DNA of 64,000 nucleotides from Chitinophagaceae bacterium (GCA_025360525.1 JANYCA010000058.1:1-64000); one strand, 5' to 3'; positions 1-9,536 are shown, numbered from the stretch's first letter. Numbers and translations are program-made. Notes: generated from the letters alone by a model not told the origin.

Positions 1-297
1 ACAGCCTACCATGCCCAATACTTTGATAACTCTTTTTACTTTATCCAAAGAACCAAGTGTTGCTTTTAACGTTGCCAAAATTGCCAGACCAACTTGTTGA
101 GCTGCCTGCTTTCCTTCTTCATCATCCATGTTAAAACCTACACGGCCTTTTATTAATGATCCATCCGTTTTAACCGGCCCGTGACCGGAAACATAACAAT
201 GGTTACCATCTACAAGGCAGGGCTTATAAACGCCAACGGGTTTGGGTGCAGGTGGAAGTGTAAGTCCCAATAATGCAAAATTTTCTTCAGGAGTCAT
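1..297 (-). CDS. RidA/YjgF family protein (3' end outside window)
   Basis: The leftward reading frame starts at ATG (297) and stays open to the window edge, so the C-terminus is missing. The 99 visible residues begin MTPEENFALLGLTLPPAP and contain VDGNHCYVSGHGP followed by a long helix with QQVGLAILATLK. This is the pattern of the RidA (YjgF/YER057c/UK114) family subgroup of about 150 residues. RidA proteins hydrolyse reactive enamine/imine intermediates released by PLP enzymes, but this subgroup's substrate is not established. The GntP permease gene lies just upstream on the same strand (its stop is 7 bases before this ATG), so the two are probably co-transcribed. The product is probably cytosolic, as no signal peptide is seen. 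Confidence 0.85.
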   Translation of the reverse strand, partial: MTPEENFALLGLTLPPAPKPVGVYKPCLVDGNHCYVSGHGPVKTDGSLIKGRVGFNMDDEEGKQAAQQVGLAILATLKATLGSLDKVKRVIKVLGMVGC

Positions 298-303
298 TGG
301 TTG

Positions 304-1620
304 CTATTTTATAAAACTATAAATAATGAAGACGCCTATCAACCCAACAACAGAGACAATTGTTTCCATCACCGACCAGGTTTTAAGGGTGTCTTTAAAA
401 GATAAATTAAAATACTCTTTAAACATCCAGAAGCCCGGATCATTCACATGCGAAAACATCAGGCTGCCGGCGCCGGTTGCCAACACCATCAGGTTAGCAT
501 CTATTCCGGATGTTGCTATCATTGGTGCAATAATACCAGCGGTGGTAAGTCCCGCCACAGTAGACGAGCCCAACGCTACCCGGATAACAGCACTGATGCC
601 CCATGCCGCCAGCAACGGATGCACTTTCATTTGCAAAAGACTACCTGCAATGGCAGTGCTGGTGCCGGTAGCAGTAAGCACTTCTTTTAAAGCCCCAGCA
701 CCACCGATAATAAAAAGAATCAACGCTATATCTTTAACCCCTTCTCCCACAATGGTCATTACTTCTTTTGTGCTTTTACCTCTTTTTATTCCCAGCATAT
801 AAATGGCGTACCATACGGTGATCAGCATTGCTATAACCGGTTCGCCGATCGCCAGTATAATTTTTGTAAAGATACTTTCCTGGTGAATAAACAAGCGTAC
901 AATGGTTGCAATACTTATCAGCAATACCGGTAAAAAAGAAGCTACTATACTATTTAACAAACCGGGCAAAGCTTCATCTGGTAAAGGCTTTGCAGCAAAA
1001 ACTTCCAAAGGTTTGGCGGTGTAATTTTTTAAAGTTTGTGCAAACAACGGACCACCAATTAAAATTGCAGGAATGGCAATGAGTAAACCGTAAAACAAGG
1101 TAAGGCCCATATCCGCATGATACTGTGTTACCAGTGCTGTGGGGGAAGGATGTGGTGGAAGATAACCATGGGTAACAGACAATGCAGCCAGCATGGGTAG
1201 CCCGATGTAAACGGCGGATATTTTGTATTTGTAAGAAATGGTAATAATTAACGGCACCAGCAAAACAAAACCAACTCCATAAAAAAGCGGGATACCAATT
1301 ACAAAAGCGGTTAGCACCAGTGCCCAAAGCAGGTATTTTTGTCCGAATGCTTTTACGAGGCTGGTCGCAATTTGCTGGGCGGCACCGCTGGTTGCAATTA
1401 GTTTACCCAACATGGCGCCCAGCCCGAGAATTATTGTTAGCGAGCCAAGCAAATCACCCATACCTTTTTGAATGGCTGAAACAGTTTTGGAAATATCCAT
1501 TCCGTTGGCAATACCAATTAATAAACTAACCAGGATAAAAGCAAGAAATGCATTCAACTGAAACCGTGCAATCAGCAGGATTAAGAGCAGGATTCCAGCA
1601 AGCAAAATAAGGATGGGCAT
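304..1620 (-). CDS. GntP-family gluconate/organic acid:H+ symporter
   Basis: The 438-residue product is almost entirely hydrophobic, with about 11-12 membrane segments, and begins MPILILLAGILLLILLIARF. Its length and the Gly/Pro-rich loops (GLGAMLGKLIATSGAAQQIA, THGYLPPHPSPTAL, ALGSSTVAGLTTAG, and near the end SHVNDPGFWMFKEY) are characteristic of the GntP/GntT/DsdX family of inner-membrane proton symporters for gluconate, related sugar acids or D-serine. The substrate cannot be fixed from sequence. The gene is followed within 7 bases by a RidA-family gene, which hints at a PLP-enzyme substrate such as a hydroxy amino acid rather than gluconate. That is inference from context only. The gluconate kinase gene of this window lies 16 kb away. 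Confidence 0.88.
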   Translation of the reverse strand: MPILILLAGILLLILLIARFQLNAFLAFILVSLLIGIANGMDISKTVSAIQKGMGDLLGSLTIILGLGAMLGKLIATSGAAQQIATSLVKAFGQKYLLWALVLTAFVIGIPLFYGVGFVLLVPLIITISYKYKISAVYIGLPMLAALSVTHGYLPPHPSPTALVTQYHADMGLTLFYGLLIAIPAILIGGPLFAQTLKNYTAKPLEVFAAKPLPDEALPGLLNSIVASFLPVLLISIATIVRLFIHQESIFTKIILAIGEPVIAMLITVWYAIYMLGIKRGKSTKEVMTIVGEGVKDIALILFIIGGAGALKEVLTATGTSTAIAGSLLQMKVHPLLAAWGISAVIRVALGSSTVAGLTTAGIIAPMIATSGIDANLMVLATGAGSLMFSHVNDPGFWMFKEYFNLSFKDTLKTWSVMETIVSVVGLIGVFIIYSFIK

Positions 1621-1934
1621 TCGTTATAATTGGTTAGCAGTTATCAATTCAACCAGCAATAAATAAATACTTTAGATTGAATCGTTATGAAAGTCTAAAG
1701 CTAATTTATTTTTATGTGGAAATATGTTTGATCTTTTGGAATACATACAAAAAAGAAGCTGTCTTTTTAGGACAGCCTGCTTTTGTGAATACCTTTTTAG
1801 ATGAATACTTTATTGTCAAAAAAATAAGACTGTTCCAAAATTCGATTGCTGTGATTTCAACAATTCTTAAAACAACTTTGCCGGCCAAAAAGTAATTGCT
1901 TTAATCACCTGTATTTCAGCAATTACCCTATTAA
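1621..1934. other. intergenic spacer with no credible gene
   Basis: This 314-base AT-rich spacer separates the GntP permease from the cyanophycinase-like gene. A 72-codon rightward frame (1677-1895) is open, but it has no family resemblance and its composition matches the spacer. The only structure seen is a short hairpin near 1758-1776, listed separately. Confidence 0.6.
1748..1778 (-). terminator. possible terminator downstream of the cyanophycinase-like gene
   Basis: A six-pair stem GCTGTC/GACAGC (1758-1763 with 1771-1776) is followed on the minus strand by a T-rich run (complement of 1748-1757). It lies about 160 bases past the stop of the leftward gene ending at 1935. The stem is short, so the call is weak. 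Confidence 0.35.
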
Positions 1935-3002
1935 TTAATTTTGAAAAAGCACACCATTATTTACATAATAATGAAAAGCTGTGCCACCACTAAAAACCCA
2001 GTTGTTGGCGTCAAAACTTCCATTGCCTGAAATGCTTCCGGTAATTTTATATGCTTTAACAGCCAATGCACCACGGTTCCAGGTGAGTGGTGATAAGCTT
2101 ACACATGTTTCGGGTCCAAGATTTTCATTTTGTAGAAAATAAGCCTGGTTAATTCCATATACTTTTCCTGCCCCTGCCTGGTCTATACAAACTGCAGTTT
2201 GTTCATCAATACCAATGCCTTTCATTGTGGCATAATTAAAATCCTTCATCATCCGTGCAAGAAAAGTTATGTGCCTGCCCTGGCGGTCTCGTTGTGAATA
2301 ATGTGAATCGGTGATGGTATTTTGCATTAAGGAGGAAGCAATGAAATCATTTTGTCCTAATGTAATATTTACATTATATGGATTACTTAAAGCTTGTGCA
2401 GATGTAACGCTTACCCCTGTTTGTGCTGAGTAATAAATGCCACCCATAATCGCAAGCCCTGCACTGGTGCCACCGACCGTTACTTTTTTTGTATTGATCA
2501 GATAATTAATCGCATCTTCAGTGGCTGAATTTTTCCAGTAATTTACATAATCCCATTGATCGCCTCCCGCTATAAACAGCGCTTCTGCATTCCGGATTTT
2601 TTGGGTTACACTGGCAAGATTGGCTTTATCCCGGCTATCGATTATAATGGTTTCAACAGAGTTAACAGCAACCATATTGTACATGTAGCTGTTATAGCCA
2701 TTTGACCCTGTAGAACGTATCACGACCACATCACCGCCGCCGGCTTTTTGTAAAAACCACTTAATGGCTGCATCCACATCCGTGCCTCCTCCCATTAGTA
2801 TCAAGCCACCTGTAGCATTTGTAGTAACATCGGCTGCATCTCGTGTTAAATAGGTTACTACGGTAGTTGCAGGCTTTAAAGCAGTATTGTTTGTTTTGGA
2901 TTCATTCATGCTGACAGGAAGAATTATGTTCCTTTTAGAGCAGCTGAAAAAGAATGTAATTAATACAAGTAATACAAGCAATGATGACAATTCTTTTTTC
3001 AT
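1935..3002 (-). CDS. cyanophycinase-like peptidase S51 lipoprotein
   Basis: The 355-residue protein carries an N-terminal hydrophobic segment ending in FFFSC (Cys21), so it is probably exported as a lipoprotein. It contains the S51 pattern: GGLILMGGGTDVD (about 65-77), FIAGGDQWDYV (about 143-153) and the nucleophile motif GGTSAGLAIMGG with Ser180. S51 covers cyanophycinase, which cuts multi-Asp-Arg peptides, and dipeptidase E. Length and the late GIGIDEQTA segment favour the cyanophycinase branch. The tail after about residue 300 resembles a small beta domain. No cyanophycin synthetase is present in the window, so the substrate could be external polymer or another beta-linked Asp peptide. Confidence 0.82.
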   Translation of the reverse strand: MKKELSSLLVLLVLITFFFSCSKRNIILPVSMNESKTNNTALKPATTVVTYLTRDAADVTTNATGGLILMGGGTDVDAAIKWFLQKAGGGDVVVIRSTGSNGYNSYMYNMVAVNSVETIIIDSRDKANLASVTQKIRNAEALFIAGGDQWDYVNYWKNSATEDAINYLINTKKVTVGGTSAGLAIMGGIYYSAQTGVSVTSAQALSNPYNVNITLGQNDFIASSLMQNTITDSHYSQRDRQGRHITFLARMMKDFNYATMKGIGIDEQTAVCIDQAGAGKVYGINQAYFLQNENLGPETCVSLSPLTWNRGALAVKAYKITGSISGNGSFDANNWVFSGGTAFHYYVNNGVLFQN

Positions 3003-3032
3003 AAATAAAATTTAATTACGTTAATAATAAAC

Positions 3033-3040
3033 CAAATATA
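3033..3040 (-). promoter_or_regulatory. candidate -7 box for the cyanophycinase-like gene
   Basis: On the minus strand this reads TATATTTG, matching the Bacteroidota consensus TAnnTTTG, about 30 bases upstream of the start codon at 3002. No clear -33 TTG is seen at the expected distance, so confidence is limited. Confidence 0.4.
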
Positions 3041-3204
3041 TGGTTTAAAGTCTACACTATAATTGTTCAGTTTTTGCCGTATTTTTCGGTTTACTAGTTT
3101 ACGTATTGCATTCAGGAAAAATTATCCTAGTTCCGGTTTTAACTTTCTATATTTATATTTGGCAAACAAATTGCCATGGTAAAAAGCAAACCAACTTAAA
3201 ATTT

Positions 3205-3588
3205 ATGAAAAATAAATACTCTTTGATAAGAAACACAAGCCTGTTACTTTTTACATTACACCTATCAGTAGTATCAACAATTGCGGTTGCCCAAAATAAT
3301 AAAGCTGATGTTCCGCTGGTTCTAGGAACCAAAAAAGAAATAAAACAGGGTTTGCCAGGTGTTCATAAAGGGCAAAAAAATAAAGAAGACGAGATTGGTG
3401 CATACACTACAAGGCGCAGAAATTTGCCACCCGGTAAAGCCAAGAAAATTTATGGTGGCTCCGCTAAAGATTATGCTCCCGGCCAAAGGAACAAACGGTA
3501 TAACAAAGCAGGTAAATACAAACATCATAAGAAGCATCAGCACCACGACCAAAAAAAGTCATTAGAAAAGAAAAATCATCGTGATTAA
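3205..3588 (+). CDS. small secreted basic protein of unknown function
   Basis: An upstream start at 3106 would add an unlikely extension. The ATG at 3205 gives a clean signal peptide (MKNKYSLIRNTSLLLFTLHL, cleavage after VAQ or IAVAQ), so I chose it; the product is 127 residues. The mature part is rich in Lys, Arg, His and Gly and ends in a His/Lys tract (KHHKKHQHHDQKK). A core, LPPGKAKKIYGGSAKDYAPG, resembles a motif I associate with small secreted Bacteroidota proteins of unknown role. Function is unknown. The charge suggests binding to nucleic acid, cell-surface anions or metal, but nothing proves it. A good terminator follows at 3619. Confidence 0.65.
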   Translation: MKNKYSLIRNTSLLLFTLHLSVVSTIAVAQNNKADVPLVLGTKKEIKQGLPGVHKGQKNKEDEIGAYTTRRRNLPPGKAKKIYGGSAKDYAPGQRNKRYNKAGKYKHHKKHQHHDQKKSLEKKNHRD

Positions 3589-3618
3589 AATTGATAGAAC
3601 TTAGTAATTTAAATAGAG

Positions 3619-3648
3619 AATCCCGTAATATATTTTACGGGATTTTTT
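3619..3648 (+). terminator. intrinsic terminator after the small basic protein gene
   Basis: A ten-pair stem AATCCCGTAA/TTACGGGATT (3619-3628 with 3635-3644) is followed by TTTT. It lies 31 bases past the stop at 3588, between convergent genes. Confidence 0.8.
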
Positions 3649-3694
3649 ATGGTAATATTGATAAGATGAATAGGAATAATTAAAAGCGGAAATC

Positions 3695-4483
3695 TTATAA
3701 GTGTTTAGCCTGGTATACTTTAATATATTTAGCTACTTCAATCAGCGGAGCTATCCAAATATCATTTTCATTTTGTTTAAGATAGCTTAAAAACTCCCGG
3801 TGATCGTTTAATGAAACATTTAAACTATTTCCTCCACCTACCCCGTGAAACAAAATCACCAGCAGTGAGTTTGTTTCCATTGCTTTTTTTACCCATTGCT
3901 CCAATTGTATGGCACTTTCTCCATTTACTACATAACAATCGATATTGTATAAATTGATTTTATCGATAGTATGCATCTCATGCCGCACTGCCCTTGCAGC
4001 GATAAAATCATCTTTTAGCAAGTCAATAAAAGAGGAATCTTTTACTTTCATATCGCCGCAGGTAAATGCAAAGGTCCTCTCCTTTTTCCCATCTAATGCT
4101 TCAAGAAAACCATTGGTCATCTTTATTTCATCAACCATACGTTGCACGGTGTAATTATCCATGTCGTATTCCGGTTTTACCCACGCTCTTCCTGCACCCA
4201 CGCATGGGTGAAACAAAGTATGATTGCCTAGTTCATGCATATCGGCAGCAACTTTTCTCCAATCATTAATTCTGTATTTTGCTGTATTTGCAGTAAGGTA
4301 AAAAGTAGCTTTCAATTGTAAAGAATCCAGCACCGGCAACGCATTATCTAAATGTTCAAAAATAGCATCATCGTAGGTAAGCACTACAGCACATTTTTTA
4401 TTATGCCACATTTTATCAGTCGACTGGGCAACTAATATAAAAGTGGTTGTCATTAAAATGCCTGCAAATAATAATTTCTTCAT
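3695..4483 (-). CDS. secreted polysaccharide deacetylase (NodB-like, CE4)
   Basis: The 262-residue protein starts with a signal peptide (MKKLLFAGILMTTTFILVAQ). The NodB signature is visible: CAVVLTYDDAIFEH (Asp38-Asp39, motif 1) and GNHTLFHPC (His88 and His92, motif 2, H-T/S-x-x-H). A C-terminal LFHGVGGG segment fits the family's late His-containing motif. These enzymes remove acetyl groups from N- or O-acetylated sugars with a divalent metal in the periplasm or at the cell surface. The natural substrate (peptidoglycan, chitin or another polymer) cannot be told. The gene stands alone between a convergent neighbour and the long spacer before lepA. Confidence 0.85.
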   Translation of the reverse strand: MKKLLFAGILMTTTFILVAQSTDKMWHNKKCAVVLTYDDAIFEHLDNALPVLDSLQLKATFYLTANTAKYRINDWRKVAADMHELGNHTLFHPCVGAGRAWVKPEYDMDNYTVQRMVDEIKMTNGFLEALDGKKERTFAFTCGDMKVKDSSFIDLLKDDFIAARAVRHEMHTIDKINLYNIDCYVVNGESAIQLEQWVKKAMETNSLLVILFHGVGGGNSLNVSLNDHREFLSYLKQNENDIWIAPLIEVAKYIKVYQAKHL

Positions 4484-4987
4484 TTTTAAAATTTTTGATC
4501 AATTGGTTTGTGACTAATAGGTTACGGCGTGTATTTTATATTAACTGATAACGTAGTGTATTTATGATTTCACCAGCAGTTTCAAACTTATAACTATTTT
4601 CTTAAACTATTGTATCCTTATTTCTCGATTATAAAATCGACAGAAAAAATCGGTGCCCGTTCATTTATAACTGCCGCAATTATTAAAATCTTCGTAAAAG
4701 AAAGCTGAGAAAAGATTATTTGCTCAATGGATGCCGGATAGCAGTGGAAAGCCCGGTGAGGGTCCCAGCCGGGTTTCCGCATTAGACGGGTGTAAGAAGC
4801 CTGGCTCTGTGCCGGACTTGGAACGTATAGCCGGAGCCGATGTTGATGAAAGAATTGCTGCTGATAGCCCCCGGTTTTTAATTTAAAATTCAGCCGATTA
4901 TAAACCCCTGCTTTTCAACGTTCAACAAAACAACTAATCAACCAAAAGCGGCTATCTTTGCGGCCTTAAAAACAGACGAACAAGGGA
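4484..4987. other. 504-base spacer with a GC-rich structured island (about 4722-4880)
   Basis: Most of the spacer is AT-rich, but about 4722-4880 is visibly GC-rich. It holds a strong hairpin at 4746-4778 (GGAAA-G-CCCGG pairing with CCGGGTTTCC) and a second at 4803-4838 (GGCT/AGCC plus CCGG/CCGG). A 52-codon frame also runs through it on the plus strand, ATG at 4730, stop at about 4886, reading MPDSSGKPGEGPSRVSALDG onward. I recognise neither an RNA family nor a protein family. It could be a structured RNA, a leader for lepA, a remnant of a mobile element such as a group II intron fragment, or a tiny gene. Its composition stands out from both neighbours. Confidence 0.5.
4953..4960 (+). promoter_or_regulatory. 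candidate -7 box of lepA
   Basis: TATCTTTG matches the Bacteroidota TAnnTTTG element and lies 27 bases before the lepA ATG, which would give a 5' leader of about 20 bases. No convincing -33 TTG is visible. Confidence 0.5.
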
Positions 4988-6778
4988 ATGAAGAACATCA
5001 GAAATTTTTGCATCATTGCACACATCGACCACGGCAAAAGCACGCTGGCAGACCGTTTACTGGAATTTACCCACACCATTGGCGAACGGGATATGCAGGC
5101 GCAGGTGCTGGACAATATGGACCTGGAAAGAGAAAAAGGTATTACCATTAAGAGCCATGCTATTCAAATAAATTACAAACTCAACGGAATTGACTATGTA
5201 TTAAACCTGATTGATACACCCGGTCATGTGGATTTTAGTTACGAAGTAAGTCGTGCATTGGCAGCCTGCGAAGGTGCGCTTTTGTTGGTAGATGCCAGTC
5301 AGGGCATACAAGCACAAACCATCAGTAACTTATACCTCGCCATTGATAATAACCTCGAGATTATTCCGGTTATAAACAAGATTGACATGGAAGGCGCCAT
5401 GATACCAGAAGTTACCGACCAGATAGTGGAATTGATTGGCTGCAAACCCGAAGAAATTTTACTGGCCAGCGGAAAAAGTGGTATTGGTATTGAGGAAATT
5501 TTGCAGGCAATTATAGATCGTATTCCTGCTCCAAAGGGTGATGTAGCTGCTCCTTTGCAGGCGTTGATTTTTGACAGTGTGTTTAATTCTTTCCGGGGAA
5601 TTATTGTGTATTACAGGATATTTAATGGCACTCTTAAAAAAGGTGATAAAATTAAATTCAGCAATACCGGGCTGGAATATGGGGCAGATGAAGTGGGTAT
5701 TTTAAAACTGGGCATGGAACCTAAAAACGAGGTTTGCGCCGGGGATGTGGGTTATATTATTACAGGCATTAAAGTGGCCAAAGAGGTTAAAGTGGGTGAC
5801 ACCATTACCACGTCGGTAAATGGCGCAACCGAGTCTATCAAGGGATTCCAGGATGTAAAGCCAATGGTGTTTGCAGGCATTTTTCCTGTAGAAACGGATG
5901 CATTTGAAGAGCTGAGGGACTGTATGGATAAGCTGCAACTGAACGATGCTTCCCTCACATTTGAACTGGAAACATCGCAGGCATTGGGCTTTGGATTTAG
6001 ATGTGGATTTCTTGGGATGCTGCACATGGAAATTATCCAGGAGCGGTTGGAAAGGGAATTTAACCAAACGGTGATTACAACTGTACCCAACGTAAGTTTT
6101 ATTGCTACCACCAACAAGGGCGAAATCATTAGGGTAAACAACCCTACCGAAATGCCCGACCCTACAAGAATTGATCATATTGATGAACCATTTATTAAAG
6201 CACAGATTATTACTAAGCCAGAATACATTGGTAATATTATGACGTTGTGTATTACAAAACGTGGCATTCTTACCCACCAAAGTTATTTAACCACCACAAG
6301 GGTAGAACTTAGTTTTGAAATGCCACTCACAGAAATTGTGTTTGACTTTTATGATAAATTAAAAAGCATCACCAGAGGCTATGCCTCTTTCGACTACCAC
6401 CCAATTGAATACCGGCAGAGTGATATTGTTAAGATGGATATTTTACTCAACAACGAACGGGTAGATGCCTTGAGTGCATTAATTCACCGCAACAGGGCGC
6501 ATGAATTTGGCCGCAAGTTGTGCGAAAAATTAAAAGAGTTGTTGCCACGTCAGCAATTCCAGATTGCTATACAGGCTGCTATTGGTGCCAAAGTTGTAGC
6601 AAGGGAAAACATCAGTGCCATTCGCAAAGACGTTACTGCAAAATGTTATGGCGGTGATATTAGCCGTAAAAGAAAATTATTGGAAAAACAGAAAGAAGGT
6701 AAAAAGCGCATGAAGCAAATTGGTAATGTGGAAGTTCCACAGGAAGCTTTTTTGGCGGTGCTTAAATTGAACGACTAA
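4988..6778 (+). CDS. lepA: elongation factor 4 (LepA), back-translocating ribosomal GTPase
   Basis: The 596-residue protein has the usual LepA length. G1 is [14 protein letters not shown] (about 11-24), followed by a switch region with [11 protein letters not shown]3 [12 protein letters not shown] and G4 NKIDM. EF-G-like domains follow ([24 protein letters not shown]), and then the LepA-specific C-terminal domain ending with [20 protein letters not shown], which inserts toward the peptidyl-transferase centre. LepA remodels stalled ribosomes and influences 30S assembly at the expense of GTP. The start is fixed by [19 protein letters not shown], the standard N-terminus. Confidence 0.98.
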   Translation: MKNIRNFCIIAHIDHGKSTLADRLLEFTHTIGERDMQAQVLDNMDLEREKGITIKSHAIQINYKLNGIDYVLNLIDTPGHVDFSYEVSRALAACEGALLLVDASQGIQAQTISNLYLAIDNNLEIIPVINKIDMEGAMIPEVTDQIVELIGCKPEEILLASGKSGIGIEEILQAIIDRIPAPKGDVAAPLQALIFDSVFNSFRGIIVYYRIFNGTLKKGDKIKFSNTGLEYGADEVGILKLGMEPKNEVCAGDVGYIITGIKVAKEVKVGDTITTSVNGATESIKGFQDVKPMVFAGIFPVETDAFEELRDCMDKLQLNDASLTFELETSQALGFGFRCGFLGMLHMEIIQERLEREFNQTVITTVPNVSFIATTNKGEIIRVNNPTEMPDPTRIDHIDEPFIKAQIITKPEYIGNIMTLCITKRGILTHQSYLTTTRVELSFEMPLTEIVFDFYDKLKSITRGYASFDYHPIEYRQSDIVKMDILLNNERVDALSALIHRNRAHEFGRKLCEKLKELLPRQQFQIAIQAAIGAKVVARENISAIRKDVTAKCYGGDISRKRKLLEKQKEGKKRMKQIGNVEVPQEAFLAVLKLND

Positions 6779-6965
6779 ACGGCATCCAAATTCCCGAAGA
6801 GAGACTTGGTGCAAAATTTGTCTATTATATTTTTCTTTTTTTAACCAGCGGATGTTTTTCAATTAAGCATCGTTGTGTCACTCACTTGTACCGCATACCT
6901 TTATTAAGCAAATCAAATTAACAGTTTGCACAGCTTATAAAATAAAATTTTAGACAATAATAGCC

Positions 6966-7340
6966 ATGAGTAAATTTTCCTTAAATGCCGACATAAATTT
7001 AGAAGTTACTGCCCGTTTTATTTCCAAAGGCAGTGCCACCCCTTTAACCGGCGATGCTTACAAATTAAGGTTGTTTGATAAGGATGTTTTTGACGATGAT
7101 TATATTGGGGAAAGCGGCCTTGATGGCGATGGGATGGGGAAAATAAAATTTAATTCTGCTGCCTTTAACGATTTAGCCAACCTCGAAACAACTCCCGATT
7201 TATACTTTGTGTTGGTTAAAAACGGAGTACAGGTTTTTAAAAGTAAAATAATGGAAGATGTTGACATTGCTGCTTTGCAGCAGTTTAAAATGGGAGAAGG
7301 CGAAGTGCTTGAATTGGGAACTTTTTTGGTAGAAGATTAG
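6966..7340 (+). CDS. small acidic protein of unknown function
   Basis: The 124-residue product begins MSKFSLNADINLEVTARFIS and is acidic, with no signal peptide, membrane segment or cysteine. The spacing of short hydrophobic strands (YKLRLFDKDVFDDDYIGESG, then LYFVLVKNGVQVFKSKI) suggests an all-beta fold such as a transthyretin- or C2-like sandwich, but I do not recognise the family. The gene stands between lepA and nagB, about 190 and 230 bases from each, so it probably has its own promoter. It looks real by start context, codon use and an ordered sequence. Confidence 0.65.
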   Translation: MSKFSLNADINLEVTARFISKGSATPLTGDAYKLRLFDKDVFDDDYIGESGLDGDGMGKIKFNSAAFNDLANLETTPDLYFVLVKNGVQVFKSKIMEDVDIAALQQFKMGEGEVLELGTFLVED

Positions 7341-7567
7341 CACTTCTTACTGTTTTTGATAGGTAACAATCCCCATTTTGTGGATTTTTTGTTGCTGAAA
7401 AACTGGCTACAGCATCACGTTGTTTTACCTACCATAATTCACATTCAATTTTTTCGCTTTGTTTAAGGTTGATGTTGACATTTATTTATTACATTAAATA
7501 AACGTTGTATTATTTTCAATATATTGCTGCTAAAGAATAACCCTTTTATTTTACATAAACACGAACC

Positions 7568-9487
7568 ATGCCTCCAAAAATTGACTTCACCGATTCGTTA
7601 GAAAAGATTCCCGTTAAAATATTTGCTGATCCGAGACAAGGGTCCGTATATGTAGCGCAGCAAATAGCCCTGCTAATCCAGGAAAAAGAAGCTGCGGGAC
7701 AAAAATGTGTGATTGGTCTGGCAACTGGTTCTACACCAAAATCACTGTATGCAGAACTGGTAAAAATGCACCAGGAAGATGGATTAAGTTTTAAAAATGT
7801 AATCACCTTCAACCTCGATCAGTATTATCCGATGGAGAAAGATGCCCTGCAAAGCTATCACTACTTTATGCGGAAAAACCTTTTTGAACAAACCGATATA
7901 GACCCCAACAATTATCACCTGCCCGATGGTATGGTGGCCAAAGACGATGTAAAAGAGCATTGTCTTAATTACGAAAAACAAATAGCAGCAGCAGGAGGGT
8001 TAGATCTGCAGATTCTTGGAATAGGTACCAATGGCCACATTGGTTTTAACGAGCCGGGCAGCGGCATCTACACCAAAACAAGGTTAACAACACTTGATAA
8101 CAGCACCCGTATTGCAAACGCATACGAGTTTGGCAATATGAGTGATGTGCCCCGCATGGCAATCACCATGGGCATTAGCACCATTTTAAAATCGAAGCGA
8201 ATAATTTTAATGGCCTGGGGCCAGGGCAAAGCACCGGTTATACAACAATCTGTTGAGCTTGATGATACGGAAGATTTGCCGGCATCGTTGCTTCAAAACC
8301 ACGATAACTGCACTTTTGTATTAGATGAAACAGCTGCCAGTGAACTCACAAGATTTAAATACCCATGGCTAACGGGTGAATGTGTGTGGACAGATATGAT
8401 GATGAAAAAAGCGGTTGTATACCTGGCACTAAAATTACAAAAACCGGTACTCAGCCTTACCAACAACGATTACAATGATAATGGCCTAAGCGATTTGCTG
8501 GTAGAGAAAGGCGATGCATATGAAATAAATCTGCTGGTATTCTATTTACTGAGAGATACCATCACCGGATGGCCAGCAGGTAAGGTAACAGGCAAAAGGG
8601 ATAACCATCCTGAACGGAGTGATCCATTCCCCAAAAAAGTCATCATCTTCTCCCCTCACCCCGATGATGATATTATCAGTATGGGTGGCACTTTTATGCG
8701 ACTGCACGACCAGGGGCATGAAGTACATGTGGCCTACCAAACCAGCGGTAACATTGCAGTGACCGATGAATTTGTAACCCGTTTTATTGACTTTGCCGTT
8801 GGTTTCGAAAACATGTTTGACATTGATGATACCAGGAGCAGAAAAATACTGGATGATGCTACCAGCTTCTTAAAACATAAAAAAACCAGCGAAAAAGATA
8901 CCGAAGAAATACGGGCCATCAAAGGATTGATAAGAAGATGTGAAGCCAAGGCCACCTGCAAGTATGTTGGTTTAACAGAGGACAGGGCTCATTTTGAAAA
9001 CCTGCCGTTTTATGAAACAGGTACCATCGAAAAAAATCCAATGGGTGAAGCGGATGTAGAAAACACCATGGAGTTACTTAATAGATTAAAGCCACACCAG
9101 CTTTTTTGTGCAGGTGATTTTGCAGATCCGCATGGTACGCACAAAGTTTGTTTTGATGTTGTTATAGAAGCACTGCAGCGAATAAAGCAAAGTGGTGCTA
9201 CCTGGGTAAATGATTGCTGGCTGTGGTTGTACAAGGGTGCCTGGCAGGAATGGGATATTACAGAAGTAGAAATGGCCGTACCCATGAGCCCGGACCAGGT
9301 AATGAAAAAGCGTCATGGCATTTTTATTCACCAATCACAAAAAGACAGTGTGCCTTTCCAGGGCAGCGATGACCGTGAATTTTGGCAACGTGCAGAAGAA
9401 CGAAATGGCAATACAGCTAAATTATATGCTCAATTAGGCCTTACACAGTATGCTGCAATGGAGGCTTTTGTAAGGTGGCATTTTTAA
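7568..9487 (+). CDS. nagB: glucosamine-6-phosphate deaminase fused to a PIG-L/LmbE-type domain
   Basis: The 639-residue protein has two parts. Residues 1-290 are NagB: the GLATGSTPKSLY phosphate loop (50-61), FNLDQYY with Asp84 and GIGTNGHIGFNEPGS with His157. This half converts glucosamine-6-phosphate to fructose-6-phosphate and ammonia. Residues about 355-639 are PIG-L/LmbE-like, with the metal motif SPHPDDDIISMGG (about 362-374) and a second ligand site DPHGTHKVC (His522, His525); relatives are zinc N-deacetylases of GlcNAc-containing substrates. A fused enzyme could deacetylate and then deaminate an amino sugar. Fusions of this length are found in Bacteroidota NagB proteins. The residue after the catalytic Asp is Gln rather than the common Glu. 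Confidence 0.93.
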   Translation: MPPKIDFTDSLEKIPVKIFADPRQGSVYVAQQIALLIQEKEAAGQKCVIGLATGSTPKSLYAELVKMHQEDGLSFKNVITFNLDQYYPMEKDALQSYHYFMRKNLFEQTDIDPNNYHLPDGMVAKDDVKEHCLNYEKQIAAAGGLDLQILGIGTNGHIGFNEPGSGIYTKTRLTTLDNSTRIANAYEFGNMSDVPRMAITMGISTILKSKRIILMAWGQGKAPVIQQSVELDDTEDLPASLLQNHDNCTFVLDETAASELTRFKYPWLTGECVWTDMMMKKAVVYLALKLQKPVLSLTNNDYNDNGLSDLLVEKGDAYEINLLVFYLLRDTITGWPAGKVTGKRDNHPERSDPFPKKVIIFSPHPDDDIISMGGTFMRLHDQGHEVHVAYQTSGNIAVTDEFVTRFIDFAVGFENMFDIDDTRSRKILDDATSFLKHKKTSEKDTEEIRAIKGLIRRCEAKATCKYVGLTEDRAHFENLPFYETGTIEKNPMGEADVENTMELLNRLKPHQLFCAGDFADPHGTHKVCFDVVIEALQRIKQSGATWVNDCWLWLYKGAWQEWDITEVEMAVPMSPDQVMKKRHGIFIHQSQKDSVPFQGSDDREFWQRAEERNGNTAKLYAQLGLTQYAAMEAFVRWHF

Positions 9488-9536
9488 ACTGTATAAAAGA
9501 AATTTGCAACGCTAAAAGAATATTTTACAGAAGCTG

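Noticed and set aside
1677..1895. A 72-codon rightward frame after the GntP gene
   Set aside because: No family resemblance, spacer-like composition and no start context; treated as noncoding.
5702..6280. Long opposite-strand frame inside lepA
   Set aside because: It is the shadow of the conserved lepA sequence.
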